DNA of 64,000 nt from Acidobacteriota bacterium. GTDB taxonomy: Bacteria; Acidobacteriota; Vicinamibacteria; Vicinamibacterales; CAVVIG01. The notes below the pieces were generated by a model. That model was not told where the DNA came from. It worked only from the letters and a program-made list of their open reading frames with translations, and ran no database searches. Positions 47,476 through 55,421 of the stretch are shown here, piece by piece (position 1 is the stretch's first letter; the number at the start of each line of letters is the position of its first letter). The stretch is from contig JAFDVO010000007.1 in assembly GCA_018268955.1 (NCBI GenBank), positions 32,500 to 96,499 on the forward strand, read 5' to 3'. The translations under genes and the position numbers were made by a program.

Positions 47476-48147
47476 ATGCACATCGTCAGGCTCACGCACC
47501 TCATCGGGGCTGCCGTGGTCGTGGTCGGTCTGGTCGGCTGTCGAACCGCTCAGGTGCCGCATGCCCAGCAACAGCCTGCTGCATCGCCACCCATCGTCCA
47601 GCCCGGCGCACCGGGACAGGCCAGCCGGGAAATTGACGCGGCGCAGGCCGTGGACCTCTCAAAGGTGCGGTTCACCAGCGCCGACGTCGAGTTCATGCAG
47701 GGGATGATCGGCCATCACGCCCAGGCCGTCGAGATGGTCGAACTGCTGAAGACGCACGCAGGTCATCCGGAGATGCAGGCGCTCGGCAAGCGCATCGAGC
47801 TGTCGCAGACCGACGAGATCAAGATGATGCAGGAGTGGCTGGTGGCGCGCGGGCAGCTCGCACCCGATCAGTTCGCGCATCATCACGAGCACATGATGAT
47901 GCCCGGCATGCTCACGCCCGAGCAGATGCAGCAGCTCGCGGCCGCGAACGGCGACGCGTTCGACCGGCTGTTCCTGCAGGGCATGATTCAGCATCATCAG
48001 GGCGCCATCACGATGGTGGACGACCTGATGAAGCAGCCGGGCGCCGCGCAGGAATCGGAAATCTACGGGTTCGTCTCCGACGTCGTCGCCGACCAATCGG
48101 CGGAAATCGAACGGATGCAGGGCATGCTGCGGGAGTACTCGAGATGA
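47476..48147 (+). CDS. DUF305 lipoprotein
   Basis: A 223-residue lipoprotein from ATG 47476 (lipobox V-G-C near 20-22). Two DUF305 repeats form a four-helix bundle with the conserved histidine pairs in MIGHHAQAVEM and MIQHHQGAITM, and a Met/His-rich stretch HHHEHMMMPGM between them. These residues suggest metal (copper-type) binding, as proposed for the family. The stop overlaps the next start (ATGA). Confidence 0.9.
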   Translation: MHIVRLTHLIGAAVVVVGLVGCRTAQVPHAQQQPAASPPIVQPGAPGQASREIDAAQAVDLSKVRFTSADVEFMQGMIGHHAQAVEMVELLKTHAGHPEMQALGKRIELSQTDEIKMMQEWLVARGQLAPDQFAHHHEHMMMPGMLTPEQMQQLAAANGDAFDRLFLQGMIQHHQGAITMVDDLMKQPGAAQESEIYGFVSDVVADQSAEIERMQGMLREYSR

Positions 48148-50039
48148 AGGGGCACTGGAACTACGCGCTGATCCTTGCGGGGCTGCTCTCGGGCGGAATG
48201 GCGGTGATTGCCGCGCAGGGCGCTGCCGGCAAGGCGGATCCGCGGGTCGGGCTGAAGGCCGGTATCCGCGACGCAGGGCAGGCCATCCGCAACATGGAGC
48301 TGGTGGCGACCATCGGCAAGCCGGCCGGCTTCTTCAATCCAGAGACACCGCTCGGTGATCCCATTCCGGCCGAGAAGCCGGACACACCGCCCGCCGCAGG
48401 TGCGGCGACCCCGGCACCGCCCGCCGCACCAGGGCCGCCCGCGTTCGATCCGAAGACGGCCAATCGCCTCGACTTCAACAACACCGATCTCGCGTTCGAT
48501 GGTCGGCGCCTGTTCATGGGGAGCTATCACGGCTTCAACGTGTACGACATCGAGGAGTCGCGCGACCCGCGCCTGATCGCGTCGGTCGTGTGCCCTGGTG
48601 GGCAGGGCGATGTGTCGGTGTTCAAGAACCTGCTGTTCATGTCGGTGGAGCAGACGCGTGGTCGGCTCGACTGCGGCACGCAGGGGCACCAGACGGCCGT
48701 GTCGAACGAGCGCTTCCGCGGCGTGCGCATCTTCGATATCACTGATGTCACGCACCCGCGCCAGGTGGCGGCGGTGCAGACCTGCCGCGGCTCGCACACG
48801 CACACGCTGGTCCCCGACCCGAAGGATCCGGCGAACATCTATGTCTACGGGTCAGGCACCGCAACGGTCCGCCCGGGTGAGGAGCTGAGCGGCTGCTCCG
48901 ATAAGGCGCCGAACGAGGATCAGAACACGGCGCTCTTCAGCATCGACGTCATCAAGGTGCCGCTCGCGCGGCCCGAGGACGCGACAATCGTCAACCGTCC
49001 CCGCATCTTCGCCGACCCGTCGACCGGCAACATCGCCGGGCTCTGGATGGGCGGCACGCATGGCGAGGGGACGCAGAAGACGAGCGTCACGAACCAGTGC
49101 CACGACATCACGGTCTTCCCGGCGCTCGGCCTCGCCGCCGGCGCCTGCTCCGGCAACGGCATCCTGCTCGACATCTCGGACCCGGAGCATCCAGCGCGCG
49201 TGGACCAGGTCGTCGACAGGAACTTCGCCTACTGGCACTCGGCCACCTTCAACAACGACGGCACGAAGGTCGTGTTCACCGATGAGTGGGGCGGGGGCGC
49301 CCGTCCCCGCTGCCGCGCGATCGATCCGCCCACGTGGGGCGCCGATGCGATCTTCGACATCGTCGACCGCAAGCTGAAGTTTGCCGGCTACTACAAGATG
49401 CCAGCCGTACAGACCGAGCAGGAGAACTGCGTCGCGCACAACGGCTCGCTCGTCCCCGTGCCCGGTCGCGACATCATGGTGCAGGCCTGGTATCAGGGCG
49501 GCATCTCGGTCTTCGACTTCACGGACCCCGCGCACCCGCAGGAGATCGCGTTCTTCGACCGGGGCCCGCTCGATGCGAAGCAGCTGTTTCTCGGCGGCTA
49601 CTGGTCCGCCTACTGGTTCAATGGGCGCATCTACGGCAGCGAGATCGCGCGCGGGATCGACGTGTTCCGGCTCAAGCCGAGCGAGTTCCTCTCGCAGAAC
49701 GAAATCACCGCGGCGACGCTCGCGCACGTCGACACGTTCAACCCGCAGCAGCAGGCCCGCGTCACGTGGCCGAACACGGCGGTCGTCGGTCGTGCGTATC
49801 TCGATCAGCTGGCGCGCACCAACGCGATTCCTGCCGCACGCGCGAACGCCGTGCGGACGGCGCTCGATCGCGCCGACAGCGTTGCTCCCAGGTCCGCCCG
49901 CAGCGGCGAGACCGCCGCGCAGCTCGAGACGCTGGCCACGCAGCTCCAGCCCACCGCCGATTCCGCCAGCGCAGCCGACAGGAAGCGCGTCACCGCGCTC
50001 ATCACGCTGCTGAAGGAAAGGGCGGCGGCGCTCCGCTAA
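48144..50039 (+). CDS. LVIVD-repeat beta-propeller protein, exported
   Basis: A 631-residue protein from ATG 48144 with a signal peptide (cleavage near IAAQ, residue 24). A Pro/Ala-rich linker (about 75-105) precedes a beta-propeller of LVIVD-type blades (GFNVYDIEESRDPRLIASV, GVRIFDITDVTHPRQVAAV, GILLDISDPEHPARV, GISVFDFTDPAHPQEIAFF). The C-terminal 80 residues are Ala/Thr-rich helical. Function unknown; translational coupling to a DUF305 lipoprotein suggests a joint role at the outer membrane or in the periplasm. Confidence 0.9.
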   Translation: MKGHWNYALILAGLLSGGMAVIAAQGAAGKADPRVGLKAGIRDAGQAIRNMELVATIGKPAGFFNPETPLGDPIPAEKPDTPPAAGAATPAPPAAPGPPAFDPKTANRLDFNNTDLAFDGRRLFMGSYHGFNVYDIEESRDPRLIASVVCPGGQGDVSVFKNLLFMSVEQTRGRLDCGTQGHQTAVSNERFRGVRIFDITDVTHPRQVAAVQTCRGSHTHTLVPDPKDPANIYVYGSGTATVRPGEELSGCSDKAPNEDQNTALFSIDVIKVPLARPEDATIVNRPRIFADPSTGNIAGLWMGGTHGEGTQKTSVTNQCHDITVFPALGLAAGACSGNGILLDISDPEHPARVDQVVDRNFAYWHSATFNNDGTKVVFTDEWGGGARPRCRAIDPPTWGADAIFDIVDRKLKFAGYYKMPAVQTEQENCVAHNGSLVPVPGRDIMVQAWYQGGISVFDFTDPAHPQEIAFFDRGPLDAKQLFLGGYWSAYWFNGRIYGSEIARGIDVFRLKPSEFLSQNEITAATLAHVDTFNPQQQARVTWPNTAVVGRAYLDQLARTNAIPAARANAVRTALDRADSVAPRSARSGETAAQLETLATQLQPTADSASAADRKRVTALITLLKERAAALR

Positions 50040-50240
50040 CGCGGAACGCAGAACGCAGAACGCAGAACGCAGAACGCAGAACGCACAACGCGGAACGCAG
50101 AACGCGGCGGTCAGGGGGCAGAACTCAGAACCGAAAACTCAGAACGAGAGCTGAGAACCGAGAACCGAGAACTGAGAACCGAGAACTGAGAGCTGAGAAC
50201 TGAGAACTGAGAACTGAGAGCTGAGAACTGAGAGCTGACT
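50040..50240. repeat. AACGCAG and GAGAACTGA simple-repeat arrays
   Basis: About eight copies of GAACGCA-type heptamers/octamers (50040-50110) are followed by about thirteen copies of GAGAACTGA/GAGAACCGA nonamers (50130-50235). They lie downstream of the LVIVD gene in a convergent gap. Confidence 0.85.
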
Positions 50241-50285
50241 GCTCGGCTGCAGCTCCGACAGCGCCCAGGGCAGCGGCGTGGTGCC

Positions 50286-50670
50286 GTGCCCTATCGGTCG
50301 TAGGGGCGGGCGGATGCACGCGCGACGCGTAGCTGCTCGCGCGTCGTGCCCTGCCGGTCGTAGGGGCGGGCGGATGCACGCGCGACGCGTAGCTACTCGC
50401 GCGTCGTGCGCTACCGGTCGTAGGGGCGGGCGGATGCACGCGCGACGCGTAGCTGCTCGCGCGTCGTGGCCTACCGGTCGTAGGGGCGGGCGGATGCACG
50501 CGCGACGCGTAGCTGCTCGCGCGTCGTGCCCTACCGGTCGTAGGGGCGGGCGGATGCACGCGCGACGCGTAGCTACTCGCGCGTCGTGGCCTACCGGTCG
50601 TAGGGGCGGGCGGATGCACGCGCGACGCGTAGCTGCTCGCGCGTCGTGGCCTACCGGTCGTAGGGGCGGG
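50286..50670. repeat. 60-bp tandem repeat, about 6.4 copies
   Basis: A unit of exactly 60 bp is repeated without spacers. Copies differ at only two or three positions (for example at the CTATCGG/CTGCCGG/CTACCGG site and GCTGCTCG/GCTACTCG). Each unit holds the inverted arms ACGCGCGA and TCGCGCGT separated by 11 bp. Because 60 is divisible by three, all frames read as 20-residue repeats, which creates spurious long open frames. The last copy merges into the stop-codon hairpin of the downstream kinase gene. Confidence 0.95.
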
Positions 50671-50685
50671 GCTTCAGCCCCGCCC
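50664..50685. repeat. GC-rich hairpin enclosing the kinase stop codon
   Basis: Perfect 9-bp arms GGGCGGGGC and GCCCCGCCC with a TTCA loop (TGAA on the coding strand). The TGA stop of the hybrid kinase lies in the loop. No T-run follows, so it is not a classical intrinsic terminator; a related element is found at 53.8 kb. Confidence 0.8.
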
Positions 50686-52983
50686 GGCTTCGAGCGCGCG
50701 CCTGACCGCCTCAGTGAGCGACGCCGCACTGAACGGCTTGTGCAGCAGCGGCGTCCGCTCGTCCGCGAGCCCGCGCGCAGCGACGTCCTCGCCCGTGTAG
50801 CCCGACATGAACAGCACCCGCATGGACGGCCGCACAGCCGCCACGCGAGTGACCAGCGCCGGGCCGCTCATCTGCGGCATGACGACGTCGGTGAGCAGCA
50901 GGTCGATCGTGCCGTCATGTGTGCGGCACACCTCGACGGCGCTATCCGGACTCTCGGCCGTGAGCACCTGGTACCCCGCCCCTTCCAGCAGCCGCTGGAC
51001 CAGGTTGCGCACCGTCAGGTCGTCCTCGACCACGAGCACCGTGCCGGTGCCGCGCTCGACCGGCTGCGTGCACGTTGCGCATTCGGCGTCGATGTTCTGC
51101 ACCTTCGGAAGTGCGATGCGGAACGTCGAGCCGCTTCCTTTCGCGCTCTGCACCGAGATTGCGCCGCCGCTCTGCTTGACGAACCCGTAGACCATGGCGA
51201 GCCCCAGCCCCGTGCCCTGGCCCAGTGGCTTCGTCGTGAAGAACGGCTCGAAAATGTGCGCCTGCGTCGTCTCGTCCATGCCGACGCCCGTGTCCGAGAC
51301 GCTCAGCACCGCCACATCATCCTGCGTCAGCCCCTGTGGGAGGTCTTTCTCCGGGAACCCGGGCTGGCCGGTGCCGATCTGGATTACACCGCCCTGCGGC
51401 ATGGCGTCGCGCGCGTTCACGACGAGGTTCATGATCACCTGCTCGAGGTGCCCTGTGTCGATGCGAACGCGCGGCACAGCCGGTGCGCAGGCGATCACCA
51501 GGTCGATGTCCTCGCCAATGAGCCGACGCAGCATCGGCTCCATGGCCGTGACGATGTCGTTGAGGTCGACGCAGTCGGGCCGCAGGGTCTGGTTGCGGCT
51601 GAAGGCAAGGAGCTGGTGGGTGAGTGCGGCAGCGCGGTTGCCGGCCTTGACGATTTCGGCCAGGTCGTCATGCAGCTGCGATCCTTCAGGCACGTCGAGC
51701 AGTGCCATCTCCGCGAAGCCGTTGATGGCGACCAGCAGGTTGTTGAAGTCGTGGGCGACACCGCCGGCGAGCCGGCCGACCGCTTCGAGTCGTCCGGCGG
51801 CCCGCAGCTGGTCCTGCGTGCGTCGCTGGTCGGTGATGTCTATCAGGACGCCCGTGACCGCGATCGGGTGGCCATCACGCATGCGGGCGCGGTTGGACGA
51901 GCGGACATGGCGTACCTGGCCGTGCTTGTCGACGACGCGAAACTCGCGCTTCTGGCGGTTGCCGGCAAGCGTCTCGGCGAACTGTGCCAGTGTCGTCGCG
52001 CGGTCGTCCGGGTACACCAGTTCGGCGAACGTGCGGCCCACCAGTTCCTCGGGCGCGTACCCGTAGTGCTCGACCGCCTGCGAGACGAACAGGATCGTGC
52101 CCTGCGTGTCCAGCGCGAACACGACATCGTCGAGGTTCTCGACCAGCTCGCGGTAGCGGGACTCTGACTCGGCGAGCCGTTTGTTCACGGCTTCGAGGGC
52201 CTGCTCGTGCAGGTGGCGTTCGGTCACGTCGTGCGCCGTGCCGTGGAGCCCGATGGTGGCGCCTGTCGCGTCGTGCAGGTGGGCGCCGCGCGTGACGATC
52301 CAGCGCGCGCTGCCGTCAGGCCGACGGATCTGGACCTTGAGCGCGTAGGGGATCCCGGTCTTCAGCGTCTGCTGCACGCCGTCGACAAGGCGGGGCCAAT
52401 CCTCGGGTGCGTAGAACGCCTCCTGCTCGTTGAACCTTGGCGCGCCGAGTTCGGGCGAGCGGCCCGCGATCCGGTACATCTCCTCCGACCAGAGGACGGT
52501 GTCCGTGCGTGCATCCCATTGCCACGAGCCGAGACCGGCGAGTGCCTGCGCCTCGCTGAGCCGCTGCTCGGCCTCGTGGCATTCGCTATCCACCCGGATA
52601 CGCTCGGTGATGTCGTACGCGGCCACCGCGATCGCTGGCCGGCCGTTGAACACGAGGTCGTGGGTGGTCAGCTCGGCGTGAATGATCCGCCCGTCAGCGG
52701 TGCGGTGCTGGATGACGCCGGTGTGCCGCCAGTGCACCCGGCGGCCGTCATGGGCGGGTGATCGGTCGAGCGCGGGCGGCTGGGCGCCGGCCCTGAGGTC
52801 CGCGACCCGCATCGCGAGGAACTGCTCGCGCGAGAACCCGTACTGTTCGACCGCCGCGTCGTTCACGGCGAGGAAGCGCAAGGTCTCGCGGTCGTAGACC
52901 CACAGCGGCACCGGGTGGCTGAGGAAGAACTGCTCCTCGACGGACGATGAGCTGTACTGTCGGGTCGTGTCCTTGTCGATCAC
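50674..52983 (-). CDS. PAS-rich hybrid histidine kinase
   Basis: A 769-residue soluble kinase from GTG 52983. Three PAS domains (about 15-125, 140-260, 275-390), a HisKA domain of the RVAHDFNN class (GGVAHDFNNLLVAINGFAE, about 405), HATPase_c with DTGVGMDE and GTGLGLAMVYG, and a C-terminal receiver (VLVVEDDLTVRN; Asp in LLLTDVVMP; Lys in LLHKPFS). This architecture is common among cytoplasmic hybrid kinases without fixed gene partners. No output gene is adjacent. Confidence 0.92.
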   Translation of the reverse strand: MIDKDTTRQYSSSSVEEQFFLSHPVPLWVYDRETLRFLAVNDAAVEQYGFSREQFLAMRVADLRAGAQPPALDRSPAHDGRRVHWRHTGVIQHRTADGRIIHAELTTHDLVFNGRPAIAVAAYDITERIRVDSECHEAEQRLSEAQALAGLGSWQWDARTDTVLWSEEMYRIAGRSPELGAPRFNEQEAFYAPEDWPRLVDGVQQTLKTGIPYALKVQIRRPDGSARWIVTRGAHLHDATGATIGLHGTAHDVTERHLHEQALEAVNKRLAESESRYRELVENLDDVVFALDTQGTILFVSQAVEHYGYAPEELVGRTFAELVYPDDRATTLAQFAETLAGNRQKREFRVVDKHGQVRHVRSSNRARMRDGHPIAVTGVLIDITDQRRTQDQLRAAGRLEAVGRLAGGVAHDFNNLLVAINGFAEMALLDVPEGSQLHDDLAEIVKAGNRAAALTHQLLAFSRNQTLRPDCVDLNDIVTAMEPMLRRLIGEDIDLVIACAPAVPRVRIDTGHLEQVIMNLVVNARDAMPQGGVIQIGTGQPGFPEKDLPQGLTQDDVAVLSVSDTGVGMDETTQAHIFEPFFTTKPLGQGTGLGLAMVYGFVKQSGGAISVQSAKGSGSTFRIALPKVQNIDAECATCTQPVERGTGTVLVVEDDLTVRNLVQRLLEGAGYQVLTAESPDSAVEVCRTHDGTIDLLLTDVVMPQMSGPALVTRVAAVRPSMRVLFMSGYTGEDVAARGLADERTPLLHKPFSAASLTEAVRRALEAGRG

Positions 52984-53354
52984 GTCCGGTGCCTCTGCCT
53001 CTCGGCTGTGCTGCTGCGTGCCTGCAGCCGGTGCCTCTGTGACTCGTCGTGTGGAGTGCCAGGAGTGCCGGCATCACGACATGCTGGCGGTGCGTCGCTC
53101 GACGCGGCACGAGACGCGGCCCGAGCGCCGCGCGTGCTGGTGGTCGATATCTCCTAGTTCGGCACGGGAGCGCCGGGACGTTAGCTGAGCAGGGGGGATG
53201 TCGACGCGCGCGTCTCTGCTGTGCGCGCGTGTCGCAGCGAGTCGGTCGTGTCGCCCGTGCGCGTCGCGCCGCCGCGATGACCGTCGTCTTCGATCGGACG
53301 GGCGGGACCCCCTGCCCATGTGCGACGCCGAGGAGCGCGTGATGCACACGCCTA
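52984..53354. other. Non-coding stretch upstream of the hybrid kinase
   Basis: About 370 bp of very GC-rich sequence with many CGCG words. Several frames are open by chance, but none has a ribosome-binding site or recognisable product. It should contain the kinase promoter; none could be assigned. Confidence 0.4.
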
Positions 53355-53760
53355 GGGGCGAGCGTGCGCGTCTTTGTCGAGGAGGTGTCCGCCGTCGGGG
53401 TCGGTCGCGTAGCGGGGCTTCGGTGCGCGGACCACTCGTAGCGGGCATGCTTTAGCGTGCCCGTCTCTGTCGCGGTCGTCCCGGTCGTTCGTGGACGTGA
53501 GCGCAGAGGCGCGAGCGTGCGCGTCTTTGTCGTGGAGGTAGCCGCCGTCGGGGTCGGTCGCGTTGCGGGGCTTCGGTGCGCGGACCACTCGTAGTGGGCG
53601 AGCGCATCGTTGTCGTGGAGGTGTCCGCCGTTGAAGTCGGTCCTCGTAGCGGGGCTTCAGTGCGCGGACCACTCGTAGCGGGCATGCTTTAGCGTGCCCG
53701 TCTTTGTCGCGGTCGTCCCGGTCGTTCGTGGACGTGAGCGCAGAGGCGGGCGAGCGTGCG
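53355..53760. repeat. Interspersed repeat block with GGGCATGC hairpins
   Basis: Segments of 30-90 bp recur two to four times in the same order: a CGAGCGTGCGCGTC word, a GGAGGTGTCCGCCGT word, a GCGGGGCTTCGGTGCGCGGA word and a GCATGCTTTAGCGTGCCC hairpin (arms GGGCATGC/GCGTGCCC, one G-T pair). The hairpins at about 53443 and 53680 are 237 bp apart and each is followed by the same 45-bp stretch. No coding content. Confidence 0.85.
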
Positions 53761-53793
53761 CGTCATCGTGGTGGTAGCTGCCGTCGGCGGTGG

Positions 53794-53852
53794 GCGCGAG
53801 GGCGGGGCTTCAGCCCCGCCCTCGCGCTTGCGTTCAGCCCCGCCCTCGCGCT
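53794..53852. repeat. 15-bp stem hairpin with duplicated arm
   Basis: Perfect arms GCGCGAGGGCGGGGC (53794-53808) and GCCCCGCCCTCGCGC (53813-53827) surround a TTCA loop. The right arm with its loop is repeated at about 53833-53852, a 24-bp direct duplication. The core equals the hairpin at 50.66 kb. Confidence 0.85.
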
Positions 53853-53966
53853 TCCGAGCGCACAACGGAGCACGAAGAGCTGTTGTCCTGCGCCACAGCC
53901 GTGGTATCATCGAGGTCTTGCGTCGGTGCCTTGCGTGCCGCCGTGAGCCCCCAACCACTCTCGAGT

Positions 53967-54042
53967 GGGCCAGTAGCTCAATTGGCAGAGCAGCAGACTC
54001 TTAATCTGCGGGTTGAAGGTTCGATTCCTTCCTGGCTCACCA
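53967..54042 (+). tRNA. tRNA-Lys (anticodon CTT)
   Basis: A full cloverleaf: acceptor GGGCCAG pairs with CTGGCTC (one G-T pair); the D arm contains AGCTCAATTGGCAGAGC; the anticodon stem GCAGA/TCTGC encloses loop CTCTTAA with anticodon CTT; the T arm contains GGTTCGATTCC. CCA (54040-54042) is encoded. The gene's 3' end borders the island integrase and is the probable attachment site. Confidence 0.97.
53995..54042 (+). other. Probable attL site within the tRNA-Lys 3' half
   Basis: Tyrosine recombinases of this type use the 3' half of tRNA genes as attachment cores. The integrase stop is 18 bp from the CCA end and faces it. The second copy (attR) would repeat part of this segment beyond position 64000; none was noticed within the window. 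Confidence 0.55.
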
Positions 54043-54059
54043 CCTAACGCGTTTAATCT

Positions 54060-55191
54060 TCAGCAATTCGCCTCTTCCGCACCTGCTGCGTCCCCCGTGC
54101 GTCCCCTGAGACCGGGCTCGAGCAGCGCGATCGCGGCGTCGAGGGCTGACGGGCTCAGGTGCATGTAGCGCTGCGTCGTGGCCAGATCCCGGTGCCCCGC
54201 CAGCTCCTGAATCGCCTTCGGCGATGCGCCGCGCATCGCCAGGTGCGAACAGAACGTGTGACGGAGCACGTGCGGCCCGGCGCCTTTCGGCTTCCGTGTC
54301 GTCGCCAACCCCGCCGTCCTGGATGCGCGTTCGATCCAGTACGCCAGCGTGTTTGCGACGATCGGTTTGCCGTCGGCCTGACAGAGGACGCGATCGCTCT
54401 TCAAGTGCCGATGCTTGCGCAGCGCCTCGGCGAGTCGGGTGGTCATGGGCACCATCCGCATGCGATCGCCTTTGGTGGTCCCGACCTGACCCCGCCACTC
54501 CGACCGCGCCACGAACAGCTTGCGCGCCTTGAAGTCGATGTCCGTCCACTCTCAACGCGCGCATCTCGCCGGCCCGGAGACCGGCGTCGCCCCCGAGCAG
54601 CACCGCGACCAGTACGCCCGAATCGAGTCGGGACGCCGCCGCGACCAAGCGCTCGTACTCAGTGAACTCCCAAAACGTCATGCGCCCTTCGCCCGGCTTC
54701 AGCAGCTTGATCGTGCAGGGCATCCGCTCGATCACGCCCCACTCAACCGCCACCTTCAGCAGCTTGCTCAAACACGTCAGCGCGTTGTTCACGGTCTTCG
54801 GTGACGACGCCGACATGTGTGCTTTCACGTGCTGGATGTCGGCGTTACTGATCTCGTTCAGGCGCCTGGCACCGAGCTGAGGAATCAGGTGCACCCGCAA
54901 CGTGATCTCCTTGTTCGAGATCCCCGAGGGCTTCTGGCGATTGGCGCGCGCGTAGTCGTTCAGGAAGCGATCCTTGAACCCTGCGAGTGTCGGCACCTCC
55001 TTTTCTCGTTTCGGCGGACCGTTCCGCAGCACGTCGCGTTCGTGCGCTTCGCCCCACCGCCTGGCGTTGGTCCGCGATCCTTTGAACCGGCGAAGCCGTT
55101 TGCGGTAGCACTTCCCGGTCGGAAGGAGGATGCGCACATCCACCTCCCACTCGCCTGTGTGACCCCGACTGTGACTGACTCGTACACTCAT
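54060..55191 (-). pseudogene. Tyrosine recombinase (phage-type integrase), frameshifted
   Basis: From ATG 55191 a SAM-like core-binding domain is intact (TLAGFKDRFLNDYARANRQ, PKTVNNALTCLSKLLKVAVEWG), and the catalytic domain starts normally up to DAGLRAGEMRAL, which includes the first catalytic Arg. One extra base at about 54550-54553 then shifts the frame. The remainder in the other frame holds HVLRHTF (His-x-x-Arg), AGHRD and the Tyr in TTQRYMHL, so all catalytic residues are present across two frames. The restored length would be about 376 residues. Immediately upstream and overlapping by 1 bp (TGATG) is the small HTH gene. Probably inactive now, unless the shift is a sequencing error. Confidence 0.88.
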
Positions 55192-55421
55192 CACGCTGCT
55201 CCTTTGCGAGCGGCGGATGACGCCCTTTGTTGGCGGAGCCACTGTAGCAAAACCTCAGTGGCGAAGACGACGCGGGGCCGACCGGCACGGACGACGGCCG
55301 GATTGGTTCGGCGCTCGAGCATCACGTAGAGCGTGCGGCGAGTGATGCGGAGCCCTTCGCCGGTGGCCTGCGTGAGGCCGAACCGGAGGACGTCGGGCCG
55401 TCGAAGAGTGGCGTTCGGCAT
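55191..55421 (-). CDS. Small HTH/excisionase-like DNA-binding protein
   Basis: A 76-residue basic protein. LRITRRTLYVMLERRTNPAVVRAGRPRVVFATEVLLQWL has the pattern of MerR/AlpA-type excisionase or helix-turn-helix DNA-binding proteins, with recognition-helix residues RRTLY. It is translationally coupled to the integrase by a TGATG overlap, so it is likely the excisionase or the integrase regulator. Confidence 0.75.
   Translation of the reverse strand: MPNATLRRPDVLRFGLTQATGEGLRITRRTLYVMLERRTNPAVVRAGRPRVVFATEVLLQWLRQQRASSAARKGAA

Noticed and set aside
50286..50670. CRISPR array
   Set aside because: Units are contiguous and almost identical with no variable spacers, and no cas gene is nearby.
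50664..50685. Intrinsic terminator of the hybrid kinase
   Set aside because: The hairpin is strong, but no T-run follows in either direction, and the same element exists away from gene ends.
50278..52167. A 629-codon plus-strand frame beginning with 20-residue repeats
   Set aside because: The repeats come from the 60-bp non-coding array and the rest is antisense to the hybrid kinase; no ribosome-binding site or known domain.
53198..53946. Small open frames of 60-90 codons upstream of tRNA-Lys
   Set aside because: They consist of the interspersed repeats translated in several frames and show no conserved pattern.
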